From the NCBI GenBank assembly GCA_963921935.1, contig OY998176.1, positions 83,554,960 to 83,618,959 of the forward strand: a stretch of 64,000 nucleotides of DNA, written 5' to 3'. This document shows positions 11,538 through 23,300 of this stretch, piece after piece; within the stretch, counting starts at the first letter, position 1, and each line of letters starts with the position of its first letter. Source of the DNA: Galeruca laticollis (lineage: Eukaryota; Arthropoda; Insecta; Coleoptera; Chrysomelidae). Made by a program: the position numbers and the translations under genes. The notes beneath the pieces are model-generated. The model was not told the origin of the DNA. It did no database searches and saw only the letters and a list, made by a program, of their open reading frames with translations.

Positions 11538-12440
11538 TTGTTAGCACGATACAGCCTCCGGAGTGCAATAAGTCACCAATTTTATGATGGAATATTAATA
11601 AGGACATGTCACAGATGAGCCCTATAGATTTTCAGCTCACCAGAGCTAGTACAACGGGTGCTATGGTACTTGAAGTACGACATTTTGTCATTTTTTGAGA
11701 AATTTCAGTTTGTTAGCACGATAAAGCCTCCGTAGTACAAAAAGTCACCAATTTTATGATTGAATATTATTAAGAACGTCTCATCTCACAGATCAACCCT
11801 ATTTATTTTCAGCTCACCAGAGCCAGTACAACGGGTGATATGGTACTTGAAGTACGACATTTTGTCATTTTTTGAGAAATTTCAGTTTGTTAGCACGATA
11901 GCCTCCGGAGTTCAACAAGTCACCAATGTTATGATTGAATATTATTCAGGACATTTTACTGATGAACCCTATTGATTTTGTGCTCACCAGAGCCAATACA
12001 ACAGGTGCTACAGTACTTTAAGTACGATATTTTTGGAGAAGTTTCAGTTTGTTAACACGATACAACCTCCGGAGTATATACAAGTGAACAATTTTATGAT
12101 TGGATATTATTCAGAGCGTCTCAAAGATGAACCTTATTGATAGTCAGCTCACTAAAGCGAGTACATCGGGCACTATGGTACTTGAGGTACCAAATTTTAG
12201 TCATTTTTGGAGAATTTTCAGTTTGTTAGCACGATACAGCCTCCAGAGAGTATACGATTGATCAATTTTATGATCGAATATTGTTCAAGATATCTCATAG
12301 ATGTACCCTATTGATTTTAAGTTGACTACAGCGAGTACAGCGGGTCGTATAAATCCAGATATACTAAATTTTTGGTTATTTTTGGAGAAATGTTGGTTTG
12401 TTAGCTCGATACATCCCCCCAAGTGTATACAAGTAACAGT
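11538..12440. repeat. Satellite array, ~173-bp monomer, 5 complete units plus a partial
   Basis: Each unit opens with TTGTTAGCACGATA (at 11538, 11710, 11887, 12049, 12223 and 12398), so the periods are 172, 177, 162, 174 and 175 bp. Shared blocks are AATTTTATGATTGAATATT, GCTCACCAGAG and GAGAAATTTCAG. The first two units are most alike and units diverge to the right, as expected for an old array edge or a short internal array of a mobile element. No CRISPR-like spacer structure. Confidence 0.93.
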
Positions 12441-14037
12441 GCCACAGATGCGGAAAATTTAGTTTTAATCTTTAAAACCATTTATTTTTATAGTCTATTA
12501 CGACATATTATCTGAACCTTCCCTATTCATTATATGATTGAATGTTTCTAAAGATAGTTTAGTTTGTTTGTTATGTGGTTATTGTCTCTGTTATTGTTAT
12601 CTAGAGATATATATTTTGTAATCTATAATATTCTATCATGTTGATATTTTATTCCCAGTTGAACATATCATCTCAATATGAATATCTTTGAAATCGGAAG
12701 GAACTATTTTTCCCTATAATAAATGAAATGTTACCGAAATCTATATACCAAACTCAGTAATTTATAACCAAATGTTCCTGTTTCTGTTTGTTAATTTAAC
12801 TAGCAGTGTATTTTTCCTAGTGTGTTCCTTTGTTTATTCATCTTCGACTACAGTGTTACGTATCCCACCGTCTAAAATGAAAAATAGTTGATGGTTTCGA
12901 ATAAAATAAATAGTTGGGAGCGTGATTAGTGGCAAGTTGACAGTGTGACAGACAGACGGACGCGTTCGCCCCGCAGGTGCCCCACGACCGGTCTAGTAGT
13001 CACTCAAAAGTGATCCAAGAGATTGATGGCCTCTGATCAGTTATATGTAGAGGGAAGATTTGCTACAAAATAGTTATTTTGGAACGGTTCATAGAATAAC
13101 TATAGTCGAACGTTTCATTTGATAATATACAATGTTATAAATCAGAATAATAAGAAAAATATGGAGTAGAACTAGAACTTTTGAAGCATAGGGAACAAAA
13201 ATTAAGAAAACTTAACAACTCAGCTTTAAATAAGCTAAATATTATCATCATAATCGCCGTTCAATCCCGGTGATAATGGCTAGCCCCAATATATATGTGT
13301 TTAATCCTATTGACGAGGTGGATTACTCATTTTATATCAATGCGACTATAATCCTAAATTATAGTTTTCTTCTGTCTCTATATAACGAGACTTTTTCTCA
13401 CCACAATACCTACCTCAGTGTTCGTTTAGATGTCATATTGCCCCGTAGACCAATCTGTGCCTAGCTTCGAGTCGAAAAAGGGGTGGATTTTTCTTTACTT
13501 ATGTCGGATTCAAAAATAGGGCACCAGAGAAGTATAGGCAACCACCCAAGACTCCTTTAAACTCCTCAGAGGGTTAATACACCTTTCCACACTTAAATGT
13601 TTTTACCAGGTAAGATTTTAAACTTAAAACAGCAAATATCCCCTGTCTCTGATTTATTACTGGACCTAATGTCTTTTTTCCAAGTTAATAAGAAATTACA
13701 TATCACAAGTGACAATTTATATTGAATAAAAACCTGGACCCAGCTGAAGGCTGAAATGCCAGTAGTATACAAATAACTATGAGCTGAAGGCTAGAGAATC
13801 TTATAATTTAGTGCACGATAGAATCCTTAATCAAACATTCAAAGAAAACAAACAGTTACAGGTTCGTGTACAAATGTTCAAAAAAATCTACAATAATGAG
13901 TCAAATCGTCTATCACCAAGCGAACCAAAGATCATACAATTTCAAATTCATATATTAATATCAGACCGAATGAGGATTACCGCGAAAAAATATTGGTATA
14001 TCAAAAAAATGTATGAAATACGACAACTATAAAATAT
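12441..14037. other. Intergenic DNA, nothing recognised
   Basis: AT-rich sequence without a domain in either strand. A GC-richer island with a GACAGACAGACGG stretch lies near 12940. A pair of GCTGAAGGCT strings lies near 13745 and 13782. Short frames at 13270 and 13811 have no support. Confidence 0.5.
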
Positions 14038-15531
14038 ATGTAAGGCGTATAACCCCAAGACTCCTGCAAACCAAGAGCCCCAGTCACAGGAAAACTAGAA
14101 CGGGTCGGCTACGAGGGAGCGGCAGCGAACCATGATCGTTCCAAAGACCCTCTCATACTGATAGCTTCGCTCAGATGTCGCAACGACAGTATATTTGTAG
14201 ATGGCGAAGTGAATGGCAAGAAATATAGTCTGCTAATAGACACTGGAGCAACTAGAACCATTATACGACCAGAAATAATAAACTCCAAGAAGAAGATTTT
14301 ACCAACGAGACTGCGACTGAGGACCGCCATAGGTGAGAGTGCCAACGTTCACGGTAAAATGCAAATCAAATTGGGAATGGGCGCAGAAAAGTTCACGCAT
14401 ACGGTAATCGTAGCTGACATTGAAGAAGACGTGATTCTGGGAATGGACGTAATGAATGTACATGGTTTCCAATTAGACTTTAGAAAACAGAACCATTAAA
14501 GTGGGTTCCGAGGAGGTATTTCTTCATCCATATGAAGGCAGCGCGGTGTTGGCAGCTGTACAGGAAGATACCGTTCGACCTGCACGAAGCGAAACCATGA
14601 TGGTAGCACGGCTACAGGGAATCATGGAGGAAGGTACACCGGTTATGATGGAGCCAAGGAACCACGACAAAGAAGTTGGCAAAGGAGTACTAATTGGAAA
14701 AGGATTGGTTACGTCGGCGAAAGGATCCCAGTACGTGTGATAAACGTGGACGATTACCCAATTACCATCAAGAAGGAAACCAAGATTGGATCCTGCGTAC
14801 CAGTGACGTCTATAGCTCGTCAAACAACCACCACTGAGAATTCTAATGCCAGATTAGAACTAATGTTATCAGTAGCTGGTCAATCTTTGGATCGAGCTGA
14901 AAAAAAGAGAATGAGCGACTTTCTCTTGCAGTATCGAAAGAGAATGAGAGACTTCCTCTTGCAGTATCGAGACTTATTCGTACCAAAAGGAGGAAAGACT
15001 GGTAGAACATCGGCCGTCAAACACAAAATCGATACTGGTATTGCCAAGCCAATTAGGCTATCAGATCGACGACTACCACGAGCCAAGAGATAGGAAGCTG
15101 AACGAATAATTCGAGAGATGGCCGAAGAAAAAGTAATAGAACCATCTACTAGTCCATGGGTGTCTCCAGTAGTGCTCGTCAAGAAAAAGGATGGAACTAC
15201 GAGATTCTGCGTGGATTATCGCCAGCTAAATAACGTGACGAAGAAAGACAGCTATCCTCTGCCGCGAATTGATGATACGCTAGATATTTTGGCCAGCAGC
15301 AAACTGTTTTCCACCTTGGACCTGAAGTCTGGTTATTGGCAAGTGTAAATGGACCCAGAAGACAAAGAGAACACTGCTTCTACCACCGGATCTAGATTAT
15401 GGCAATTCAACGTCATGCCATTCGGGCTCTGTAATGCGCCTGCGACATTTGAAAGAATCATGGAAAATGTCTTGAGAGGGTTGTCTTGGAAGACATGCCT
15501 GGTCTATTTGAACGACATCGTAGTAGTTTAT
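14038..15531 (+). mobile_element. Ty3/Gypsy retrotransposon fragment (same family as 61936-64000)
   Basis: It starts abruptly at the gag/pol junction and ends abruptly just after the RT active site. The first ~450 bp aligns base for base, with moderate divergence, to 63660-64000, so this is a second, older, doubly truncated copy of the window-end element. No LTR is present. Confidence 0.9.
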
Positions 15532-15547
15532 CTATTTATCCAAAGTT
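14113..15547 (+). pseudogene. Gypsy pol: protease and partial reverse transcriptase
   Basis: The aspartic protease is seen at 14209-14499 with LLIDTGATRTII and ILGMDV (flap and second conserved block). A linker follows at about 14501-15093 with a frameshift and a small internal duplication (the RKRMxDFLLQY segment twice). RT follows at about 15118-15530 with SPWVSPVVLVKKKDG, FCVDYRQLN and FSTLDLKSGYWQV, then an in-frame stop at 15346 and MPFGLCNAPATFE. The active-site box reads YLNDIVV, with one catalytic Asp changed to Asn. RNase H and integrase are missing. Dead. Confidence 0.9.
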
Positions 15548-16352
15548 GAACTTCTACAAATGTATATAAAAAGTGAAGAAATTAATAAAATTATTGAAAG
15601 ATTTAGCAAAATGTATATAAAAAAACTGAAAAGCTGATTAATTGAAAAACGCAGTAAAAAGTTTAAATGCTGAAGGCGACTAGTGAAAAAATAATTCATA
15701 AAATTTACTAATTAACAAACAAAATGGAAGAAAAATAATTTTATAGTTAGTTACGGGATACTGTAGTCGAATCCCTCCATGAAGGCGATCCTAAAACGCT
15801 AGCCCTCCTGGTATTCGTCCAGTTGAGTAGGAGATCAAGCCTCTGGAAAAATCCCAGCTATACTACGCCTCCAAGGCCTGCAATCGTGGCCCAGTTTCAG
15901 GGAAAAAGAAAAGAAAAAAAGGTAAAGGAAACCCTTATATTTTTGAGTGGGGAATTTGGAATCACCGTTCCAAGGTGAACTCTTGATAATTAATGGCTAC
16001 TTCGATGGTGATGGCCGCTGGCAGGTAGGTTTTACGGTGTACCTCTACTCGTCAAGGCAATTCTCATAGGACTAGCCTCCTCGTCCAAAGACTACAGCGG
16101 ATGCCGCTCATAGCAGGTATACCAAAATTATATTCTCAACGAGCGGGCAATTTTTCGCGTTATATCTGTATTTTGTTTTCCAGCCTCTTTTTTTAAATCA
16201 CGAGGGGGTTAGGGTTCAGGTGCCCTAATGAGTGCCACTCAGCCATTAATTGGCTTATTGTGCAGCCCCACGAACAGGTATTAAGCAGAGTCCCATCCTA
16301 AATTTTTAGCGAACATTGAGAGTCGTCGGACTATGTTTTCCTGCATTCCCTC
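15532..16352. other. Probable LINE 3' flank plus unassigned sequence
   Basis: From about 15740 the sequence is GC-richer and non-coding and runs up to the truncated endonuclease ORF on the minus strand. It may be a leader or UTR of a non-LTR element. No RT could be recognised in it. Confidence 0.4.
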
Positions 16353-16991
16353 CTAATTTGTGCCTAGGAAGATATCTAGACAGGAGGCTCGCCTTCTGCT
16401 TATTGGTGTTGGAGCTCCCCTAGGCCAGATGGTGGCGTCCATTCCCAAGATGAGGTGCTTCCCCGTATCTGATCCGTGTTCCACTATCCTCCTCATTTCC
16501 ATGGACGGAGGTGCTTCTGTGGAATCGTATGGCAGGTACACTGATGCAAGCAGGATTCTGATGTTTCCATCACCTGCTTGCAGGTGTACCTCAGTCACGG
16601 CAGTGTCCCTAGAACATAGGTCCGTTATTTTCAACATTTTGATATTATTCCTGATAAAAATACATGCCCTTGGGTTTGCATTATCAGTGTCGTAGATTAA
16701 CTTACCCTTCGCAGCACTCATTCCCATTACTCTGCCTTTGACGGGCCATGGTTCTTGAGTAAGAACCACTCTTATGTCATTAGCCAGGATCTTCTGGCAG
16801 AGCGTCGCCGACGCCGCTCTACTGTGATGCAGGTCATCTTTGCTGTCTTTATGTGGTCCCCCCTGTAACTTGAAGACACCTCTTTCTGCTCCCACGAATG
16901 GGCGCATACCAAGTTTTCTCAGCTTTTGCAGGGATTCATCGTCAATGTGGATGACTAGGAACTGTCCTTCTGGCGTGGTATTACCACCCAC
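16353..16991 (-). pseudogene. Non-LTR retrotransposon ORF1 end and AP-endonuclease domain
   Basis: The first ~45 residues (FLVIHIDDESLQKL and VFKLQGG) fit the end of the DUF4780-type ORF1 domain. They run into an endonuclease of the R1/Jockey kind: LHHSRAASATLCQKI, VVLTQEPWPVKG (the QEPW block with catalytic Glu), ILLASVYLPYDS and ILGMDATIW. This enzyme would nick target DNA to prime reverse transcription. The frame ends at 16353 before the domain is complete and no RT follows, so the element is truncated. It may belong with the R1-like RT at 32.8-33.9 kb, but the two do not overlap and cannot be compared. Confidence 0.8.
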
Positions 16992-17902
16992 AACAGCTCA
17001 GTGCTCGGTGTTTAATCCACTCTGGCTCTTTAGACCAAGCATTACATCTTCCTTGGTCTCCGCTCCCGTGGATCGTGGTACAAAAGTTGTGACTATGCAC
17101 ATCTTCACAAGGTTTCTGGCCGCGCCCAGTGTCAGCTGAATCTCGCCAAACGGATTCAGATGCTTCTAGCCATACCTTTGTGGTAGAATTTGCGCAGCCT
17201 ACAACTACTGCTCCGTAATCAGGATGGCAGCTGGATATTCTGATGTCTTCGCCCCGGAGAGCACGTCTCCCCAGCTCCATTTTGATTTTTAAGGCTGTCT
17301 ATTTGTCCAGCCTTGTTTCTGGATGGTTCACATGGACAATTGCCATCTTTTCAACCATCAGTTTCTAGGCTGGACTCAGGTGCCTTTAAGGTTCTCGCTG
17401 AGCTTTCCTCTGCCTTAGATCTTTTTGTCATCCTTACAGATTCCTCCGGAGTTCGCTGCGAGTGCAACCTTTTCCCTCCTGTAGTTACATGTTTGGATGA
17501 TGACGGTTGGGCTTCGGGTTTCGCACCTTGCCTCGGCTTCACCCCCGCGCCCAGGGTTCCAGAGGAACCGGATTTTCTAAGGTGTGGTTCAGTTGGAGCA
17601 CCATGCTTCTCCTTCCACGCCAACTGTCTTTTTTTCTGGAGAGAATCCTCTCACCTTTAGCGAGGGCTTCTTCTCTCCTTAGACGTCTCAGTTCGCCTCT
17701 AGAGAGCCTCTTTTTTTGGTTCTCCCTTTGGCGACTGCCTACCTGGGTTCTTTGAGGTGTTACCCTCCTCCCCAGAATTTAGCAACTTATCATCCTCCAT
17801 CGCCGTAGGAGAATTTTTGCTTGTTGTCTGAATAGGAATGCCTGCGGTCTTTTGGTCACATTCCAATTCAGGGGTTTTTTATTTTTCATTCGGGTCATCC
17901 AT
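16981..17902 (-). pseudogene. Non-LTR retrotransposon ORF1 (DUF4780-like), broken
   Basis: A start can be placed at 17902 (MDDPNEK, stop after seven codons). It is followed by a low-complexity, charged, proline- and serine-rich N-terminal region, as in LINE ORF1 proteins, with KHVTTGGKRLHSQRTPEESV around 17500. A frameshift precedes a second part at about 17280-16981 (ISSCHPDYGAVVVGC, then TKVWLE). Those are typical of the DUF4780 RNA-binding-like domain found in ORF1 of insect LINEs. At least four stops or shifts. It reads straight into the 16353-16991 frame. Confidence 0.65.
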
Positions 17903-17909
17903 AATGTTC

Positions 17910-18215
17910 CCACGAGTACCGGGTTAGTGCGGTCCACTCCCCCAGTGACCCGTTTGGGAGAATAACGCTAATACTCTGGGAGGTCGCCCGGTTTCCCAGA
18001 AGCTCCGTTTGCGACGGTGCTCCTCCACCGCCATGCACCCATTGGCACGAGTCGCTTGACACCTTGGATTGGGGGATGTTTATCGACGTCCCGGTCTAGA
18101 TCCGCTGAGTTCAGTTGCAACAGGACCACCACGTGAAGGGTGTAATCTATGATCACACACTCCCAATCATCTTGGGAGTACCCAGCGGTCTTGGGACAGT
18201 TCAAGGAGGTGCAAT
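17910..18215. other. Putative LINE 5' leader
   Basis: GC-rich non-coding sequence upstream of the ORF1 start, in minus-strand orientation. It borders the LINE C-terminal remnant at 18216-18700. Boundary not defined. Confidence 0.4.
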
Positions 18216-18700
18216 GTTCTAGGACTCTCCATGCAAAACCTGTCCCCTGGGCTCTGCCTCCCTCTCCCTTTCAACTTTACGTCGATTGAGAAAGGGTACA
18301 GACCCCCTCGACCCCAGCCTCTGATTTTCAATGCTTTTATATATCTCCCTACTTGATACCACCATTTGCTTCGTGGTCTTCCTCTTGTTCTCGTCTTTAA
18401 TGGAACCAAATTTGTTATTCTCTCTAAGATTTATGTTTGTGCTCTTCTCATAACGTGTCCCATCCATTCCAGTCTTCTTGCTTTCATGTATCCGACTATA
18501 TTCTCTCCACTTGTTTCCTTTTCTATTTCTGTGTTTTTATGATCTTCTTTCTCCATCTCTTGTTATGTTTGGTCCAAGTATTGTTATCAATATTTCCTTT
18601 TAATATTCTGTCTTTTATCATGTCTTTGCTAGTTTGTTCTATCGATGTTTCAAAACAGTTGAAACTTGATACAATTCCAAACTTGTAATTTCTAATTCTT
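18216..18700 (-). pseudogene. LINE ORF2 C-terminal remnant
   Basis: Reading right to left, the frame gives a lysine/arginine-rich thumb region and then GYMKARRLEWMGHVMRRAQ. After one stop comes TRGRPRSKWWYQVGRYIKAL. The RRLEWMGHV...RGRPRxxW signature is the conserved end of many insect LINE ORF2 proteins. RT core not present. Confidence 0.6.
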
Positions 18701-18901
18701 AAGTGAGTATTGTCACAATCCTGAGTTACACGGCCTTGGGACTCTGCTCAGGTGGTGAATTCGGCCTTAGTTACACTATTTTTTATTACCTCAATTGGGA
18801 TAAGGTGAATCAACAAACAAAGTTTCGGGACAAATGGATTTATTTGACACACAAAGATAAATTTACATAAACCGTATATTCTCAATACAAATACGAATAT
18901 A

Positions 18902-20768
18902 CAGAGTGGCCCAAAAGTCTGGAAACGGCCAATTATCTCGTAAACTGCTAGTCCTAATTGCACAAAATTTGGGGTACACCTATTTTGCGATACGGAGATT
19001 CCAGATTTAATATTTGCAATGTTGCCAGATTTCCCGTATCTCTTATATTATTAGTAACTTTGGTTTTTCAAATGCATCACCCTGTATATTCAATCATTTT
19101 TGGAATCTCCTATTCAATACGAGTTCAATCATATGTAACACTTATGATTTTATGTAGTCTGGAAGGTCTTAAATAAATAAAACACAAGTCTGGCAACGTC
19201 TAATTGTCTCATTAAATGTTTAATACAAACTATTTTCAACTACATTAAACCGTAACAATTGAAATATTGCAACATTTTTAACTCAATGGTTACTTTATCA
19301 AGTGTTCAAAATGTGCTCCATTTGTGAGTTGACAGTACCCTAATCGATGGTAGAATGCATCTACCACATTTCTCCATGATTGTCTAGAAATTAATCGAGA
19401 TTCATCGATAATTCGTTGCCTTAGATCTGCAAGACTTGCTGGTTTAGTTTTGTAAACTGAATTTTTCAAGTATCCCCAATAAAAATAATCTTTAGGATTG
19501 AAATCAGGTGAACGTGGAGGCCATTCAATTCTACCTCGTCTACCAATCCATCGTCCGGGAAATATCCCATCTAAATAACGCCGGACATTTACACCAAAAT
19601 GAGCTGGAGCTCCATCTTGCTGAAACCATATATTATTAAAATTGGCTCCAAACAAGTTTCTCAGTGTAGGTACAATTTCATTTCTAAGTAGAAGTTCATA
19701 TTTATCTGACGTTAAATTTTCTTCGATAAAAAATGGCCCAATTAACTGAGTACCTACTATACCTGACCATACATTTAATTTTTGTGGTCTTTGAGTATGG
19801 TTCTCACGCATCCAGTGGGGATTTACGTCACTCCAGTACCTTAAATTGTGTCGATTTACACTGCCACAAAGTGCAAAGGTTGCTTCATCGGAAAAACATA
19901 TTCTGTTAACAAAATTTTCATCCTTTTCAATTTTATCCATCATTACCTCAGTAAACTCTAATCTACGATCGAAGTCATCTTCACTTAATTCTTGCAATAA
20001 CTGAATTTTGTATGGTTTAAATTTAGTCTTATGTAGTATACGTAAGACTGAAGAACGACCAACATCATGTACTTGTGCAACCCTGCGTGAGGATGTATGT
20101 GGATCTTCAACAAAACTCTGCATTGTATCTAAAGTTTTGTTGTCATTCATAACTGTTTTCGGTCTACCTGATCGGTATCTGTGTTTTACTCCTCCAGATT
20201 CCTCAAATCGCTTTACAGTTTTTTGTACCGTCGCCTTATGAATAGGAGAACGGTTTGGGAAAGTATCGTTGAACAAGTTGGCTACTTCACAATAAGATCT
20301 TTTTCTGTCGCTGTACCCTCTCATCATTAGAATAGTAATTCGTTCTTTTTCGTTAAGGGCCATTTTAGAGAAGCAATTTACCTTGCAGAACTTTTCAAAA
20401 CATATCAAACTACTGTCAGTTTTAGTTAATAATGTAAATGGTGGACAAATGTCAAAATCACAGCATTCTACATTTAAATTACTTCAAATCTACATATTTT
20501 TTACTGTTTTATGTATTTAAGACCTTCCAGACTACATATGGTTGAACTCGTATTGAATAGGAGGTTCCAAAAACGACTGAATATACAGGGTGATGCATTT
20601 GAAAAACCAAAGTTACTAATAATATAAGAGAAACAGGAAATCTGGCAACATTGCAAATATTAAATCTGGAATCTCCGTATCGCAAAATAGGTGTACCCCA
20701 AATTTTGCACAATTAGGACTAGCAGTTTACGAGATAATTGGCCGTTTCCAGACTTTTGGGCCACTATG
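18902..20768 (-). mobile_element. Complete Tc1/mariner-like transposon with long TIRs
   Basis: The outer ends CAGAGTGGCCCAAAAG (left) and the complement of CATAGTGGCCCAAAAG (right) are flanked by TA (18900-18901 and 20769-20770). The inverted repeats run ~265-280 bp (18902-19181 and 20505-20768), with a ~19-bp length difference. The single gene between them is open. The 183-bp outer part of each repeat (18902-19084 and 20586-20768) is itself bounded by TA-CAG...CTG-TA inverted ends. Of the DNA transposons here, this one looks most likely to be recently active. Confidence 0.94.
19290..20408 (-). CDS. Tc1/mariner-like transposase, intact
   Basis: One uninterrupted 372-codon frame; the natural start is probably the Met at residue 16 (MALNEKERITI), giving 357 residues. 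An N-terminal helix-turn-helix of the DUF4817 kind (YCEVANLFNDTFPNR, then a basic GRPKTV hook near residue 83) is followed by a second HTH (RRVAQVHDVGRSSVLRIL). The DDE_3 catalytic domain follows with SDEATF, FQQDGAPAH and WPPRSPDFNPKDYF. By my count 36 residues separate the second and third Asp, so it is DD36D rather than the DD34D of classical mariners. It would cut out the element and insert it at TA. No frameshift or stop. Relatives in insects are often mislabelled SETMAR or Tc3. Confidence 0.93.
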   Translation of the reverse strand: MICFEKFCKVNCFSKMALNEKERITILMMRGYSDRKRSYCEVANLFNDTFPNRSPIHKATVQKTVKRFEESGGVKHRYRSGRPKTVMNDNKTLDTMQSFVEDPHTSSRRVAQVHDVGRSSVLRILHKTKFKPYKIQLLQELSEDDFDRRLEFTEVMMDKIEKDENFVNRICFSDEATFALCGSVNRHNLRYWSDVNPHWMRENHTQRPQKLNVWSGIVGTQLIGPFFIEENLTSDKYELLLRNEIVPTLRNLFGANFNNIWFQQDGAPAHFGVNVRRYLDGIFPGRWIGRRGRIEWPPRSPDFNPKDYFYWGYLKNSVYKTKPASLADLRQRIIDESRLISRQSWRNVVDAFYHRLGYCQLTNGAHFEHLIK

Positions 20769-21701
20769 TATATCAGTTATTACAGCAAAAATGTACAATT
20801 CAGTATTTTATATATACCAAAAATAAGTTAGGGACTTGGGAAGACTCGGGACGTACAGCTCGCAGCAGTATTCAAGGGTTCTTGACCCGTCGTTGTATCT
20901 GGAAAGCTGTATGGTCCGGTAGAGTGGATGGTGTCATGTCTGTAAAGGTCCGTACAGGTAAAGCTCGTAAACGGTCCGTAAAGTCTGTAAACGGTCCGTA
21001 GAGGTTCTTAAAGGCTGCAGAACTGTAGGGAAAGAAATAAAAAAACAGGAGAAACAGTAGAAAATCTAAAATTTGAAAGGAGGGATAAAATGAACAGGTA
21101 GGAGCTTATAATCCAATACATACAAAAATTGAATTTAATTTTCAAAATAAAACCACAGAAATCTGTTCATTCTTATCCGCCCTGTTCCAAAAAATAATCA
21201 GAAAAGGCAAATTTAAATCGGTGGAAAATAACCATATAGAGAATCGTTTATAAATTCGCTTCATAAAGTAACTTTTGACGCCACCAGATTTTTTTAAAGA
21301 AAGATAATAACGGCGAAGAAACTGGAAACGCCATGACAAAAACAATGTTTTTCAAAAACGAAATATTTCAACTAAATAGAAAAATCGAAATAGAATGATT
21401 TGTAAGCACACAATTACAATATAAAGAGATATAGATAGAGAACTTAACAACGAAGAAAATAGGAAATCACACACAAAATGATATTTAAAAGCGAATGCAA
21501 AATTGCTTCTTAGCGAAGAATGAACAAGCGACGATTCCTTGAATCGTAGTTTTAAATAGCCATTTAATGATGGTAAAAACTATCACTGATACGTTCCTAA
21601 TATTTGAAATAGAATGCTTTGGAATTAGAGGTGGGAGTAGCCGACGAATAAGAAACGCTCCAAAATAATTGATGAAAATAGTAACATGTCTTAGCGACAT
21701 A
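20769..21701. other. Intergenic, nothing recognised
   Basis: Contains a short tandem motif at about 20959-21002 (GTAAACGGTCCGTA repeated with a ~20-bp period). The rest is AT-rich without domains. Confidence 0.5.
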
Positions 21702-21990
21702 TTACGGTATCATTGAATCATTTTTCTGTTTTTCTCTCCCTACTCCCACATATTTTGTCTTGTCTTCATGTTGTGTTTCTGCGTCTAGCTTCTCTACTGC
21801 TTTTATTAGACTTTTCTTTGTTCTAGCGACGATTGGGAGGTCGTCGGCATAAGCTATTAACTGCGTCTCATTCACTATAATATTTTTCTCATTTGAGTTT
21901 GCGTTTCTTAATATGGATTGAAATACTAGGTTAAAGAGTGCTGGAGGAATTGAGTCTCCTGTCACATATTTTTGGTAGGACACTTGCTAA
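21702..21990 (-). pseudogene. LINE reverse transcriptase fragment (YADD)
   Basis: TGDSIPPALFNLVFQ and LIAYADDLPIVARTKKSL are RT motifs of a CR1/Jockey-like insect LINE. The piece continues the fragment at 22985-23300 on the same strand; about 1 kb of unrelated DNA lies between. The end of the protein is lost after KTKYVGVG. Confidence 0.8.
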
Positions 21991-22984
21991 AATGTATTTC
22001 TATAAAAAATAATGGAAACTAGTTTACTTAATTTATGTAGACAAACCTGTTTCCCGTAAGCTGCGATCAACCCTAACAAAAGATCTACTGTCGGGTATAA
22101 TTCTGCCCGGAAAGCGCTCAGTATACAACCTTCAGGCCTCTGACGAGTTACCAGAAGTCAAACCATACATCAAATGCATGTAGGCATATTCACTAAAGGT
22201 AAATTCTACCATATTGAAACTTTAAATATGATGTAATCAATATTGATGACAGGTTTTGAAAAGATTGACAGCAAACTGACATTAACAAATTAAGTCGCTT
22301 GCAGTTTTTCATTGTATATCACGTAGTAGCTTATTTGACAGTAGCCTACTAGATGAAAAATAATTAAATATCTTTCAAGTTTTTCCTTATGTCAGTAATA
22401 TGATCTTCGATAGTATGTAGTACAAATGTTTATTTATTTATTCATCAGTTCCCCAAGAAATGTTTGATTGTGTAAGTATTTTCAATAAATAACTACAATT
22501 TATGATAATTTTCTTCAAAATGTCTCTTTATGGCGAACGGTTTCCTTGACATGTACAACGATCTAAAAATCTATATATCTCCTAAACCATAGATTTTATC
22601 GAGTTAAACAAAGAGTTTTTTTTGCTACAAAATCGATTAAAAAATTCATTTTTGCTATCATTAGATTGTACAGGTTGTCCCTGTGAAAATTACGCATTGT
22701 TAACCATTGAGCATGAGCCGCCCCTGGCCTACAGATAGTAGTGTAAGTTTTTTATTACGTCAAACACATTACAAGGAGATACGTAATCATCCATCAAAAA
22801 TTCATAATGTTCCAATGCCTAGTTTAGAAAATATACTTAGATATAAGTTCTGATTTCGCAACTTTAAAGGCCTATAACTCAGAAACGAGCGGTCGTATGA
22901 GAAAATATTCCTCATGTCACCGCATTATTTTCCCGTCATCTACTCATTCTCGAATTCAGTTCGATGGTGTGTATTGCCGTTACT
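21991..22984. other. DNA separating two parts of one LINE
   Basis: No coding capacity. A TACAGGTTGTCCC string near 22672 resembles the ends of mariner-like elements in this window, and CTATAACTC(A/G)GAAACGAG near 22870 resembles a block in the TIR at 45368. A non-autonomous element may have landed here. No second terminus or target duplication was found. Confidence 0.4.
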
Positions 22985-23300
22985 GTTGATTTTCCTGGTC
23001 TAAACTCATTTTGGAATTATTTTTTCTGTGTATGCTTTCAGTTGTCGATTTATTATCTTTGCCAGTATTTTGTAGGTGGATTTAAGTAGGGTTATTGGTC
23101 TAAAATTTTTGCAGACTACCTTATCTCTTTTTTTGTGGATAAGTGTTATTACTCCAGTGTTCCTATTATTTGGCATTTTATTTCCCGCCCATTTTTGTTG
23201 TATTAATTTGAATATTGTCTTCTGAAGCGGTTCCCCGCCATACTTCAATATCTCTGCAGCTATTTTATCTTCTCCTGTGTCTTTTCCGTTGACAGTTCTT
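22985..23300 (-). pseudogene. LINE reverse transcriptase fragment (N-terminal part)
   Basis: GEDKIAAEILKYGGEPL, NTGVITLIHKK and FRPITLLKSTYKILAKII are the first RT motifs of an insect LINE. After EKIIPK a frame change leads to EFRPGKSTVTAIHTI. At least two frameshifts. It belongs with 21702-21990. Confidence 0.8.

Noticed and set aside
10977..11618. 213-codon open frame
   Set aside because: It runs through a foldback element and a GTC microsatellite; no domain and odd composition.
11538..12440. Regular direct repeats resembling a CRISPR array
   Set aside because: Adjacent monomers of ~173 bp with no unique spacers, in a eukaryotic genome.
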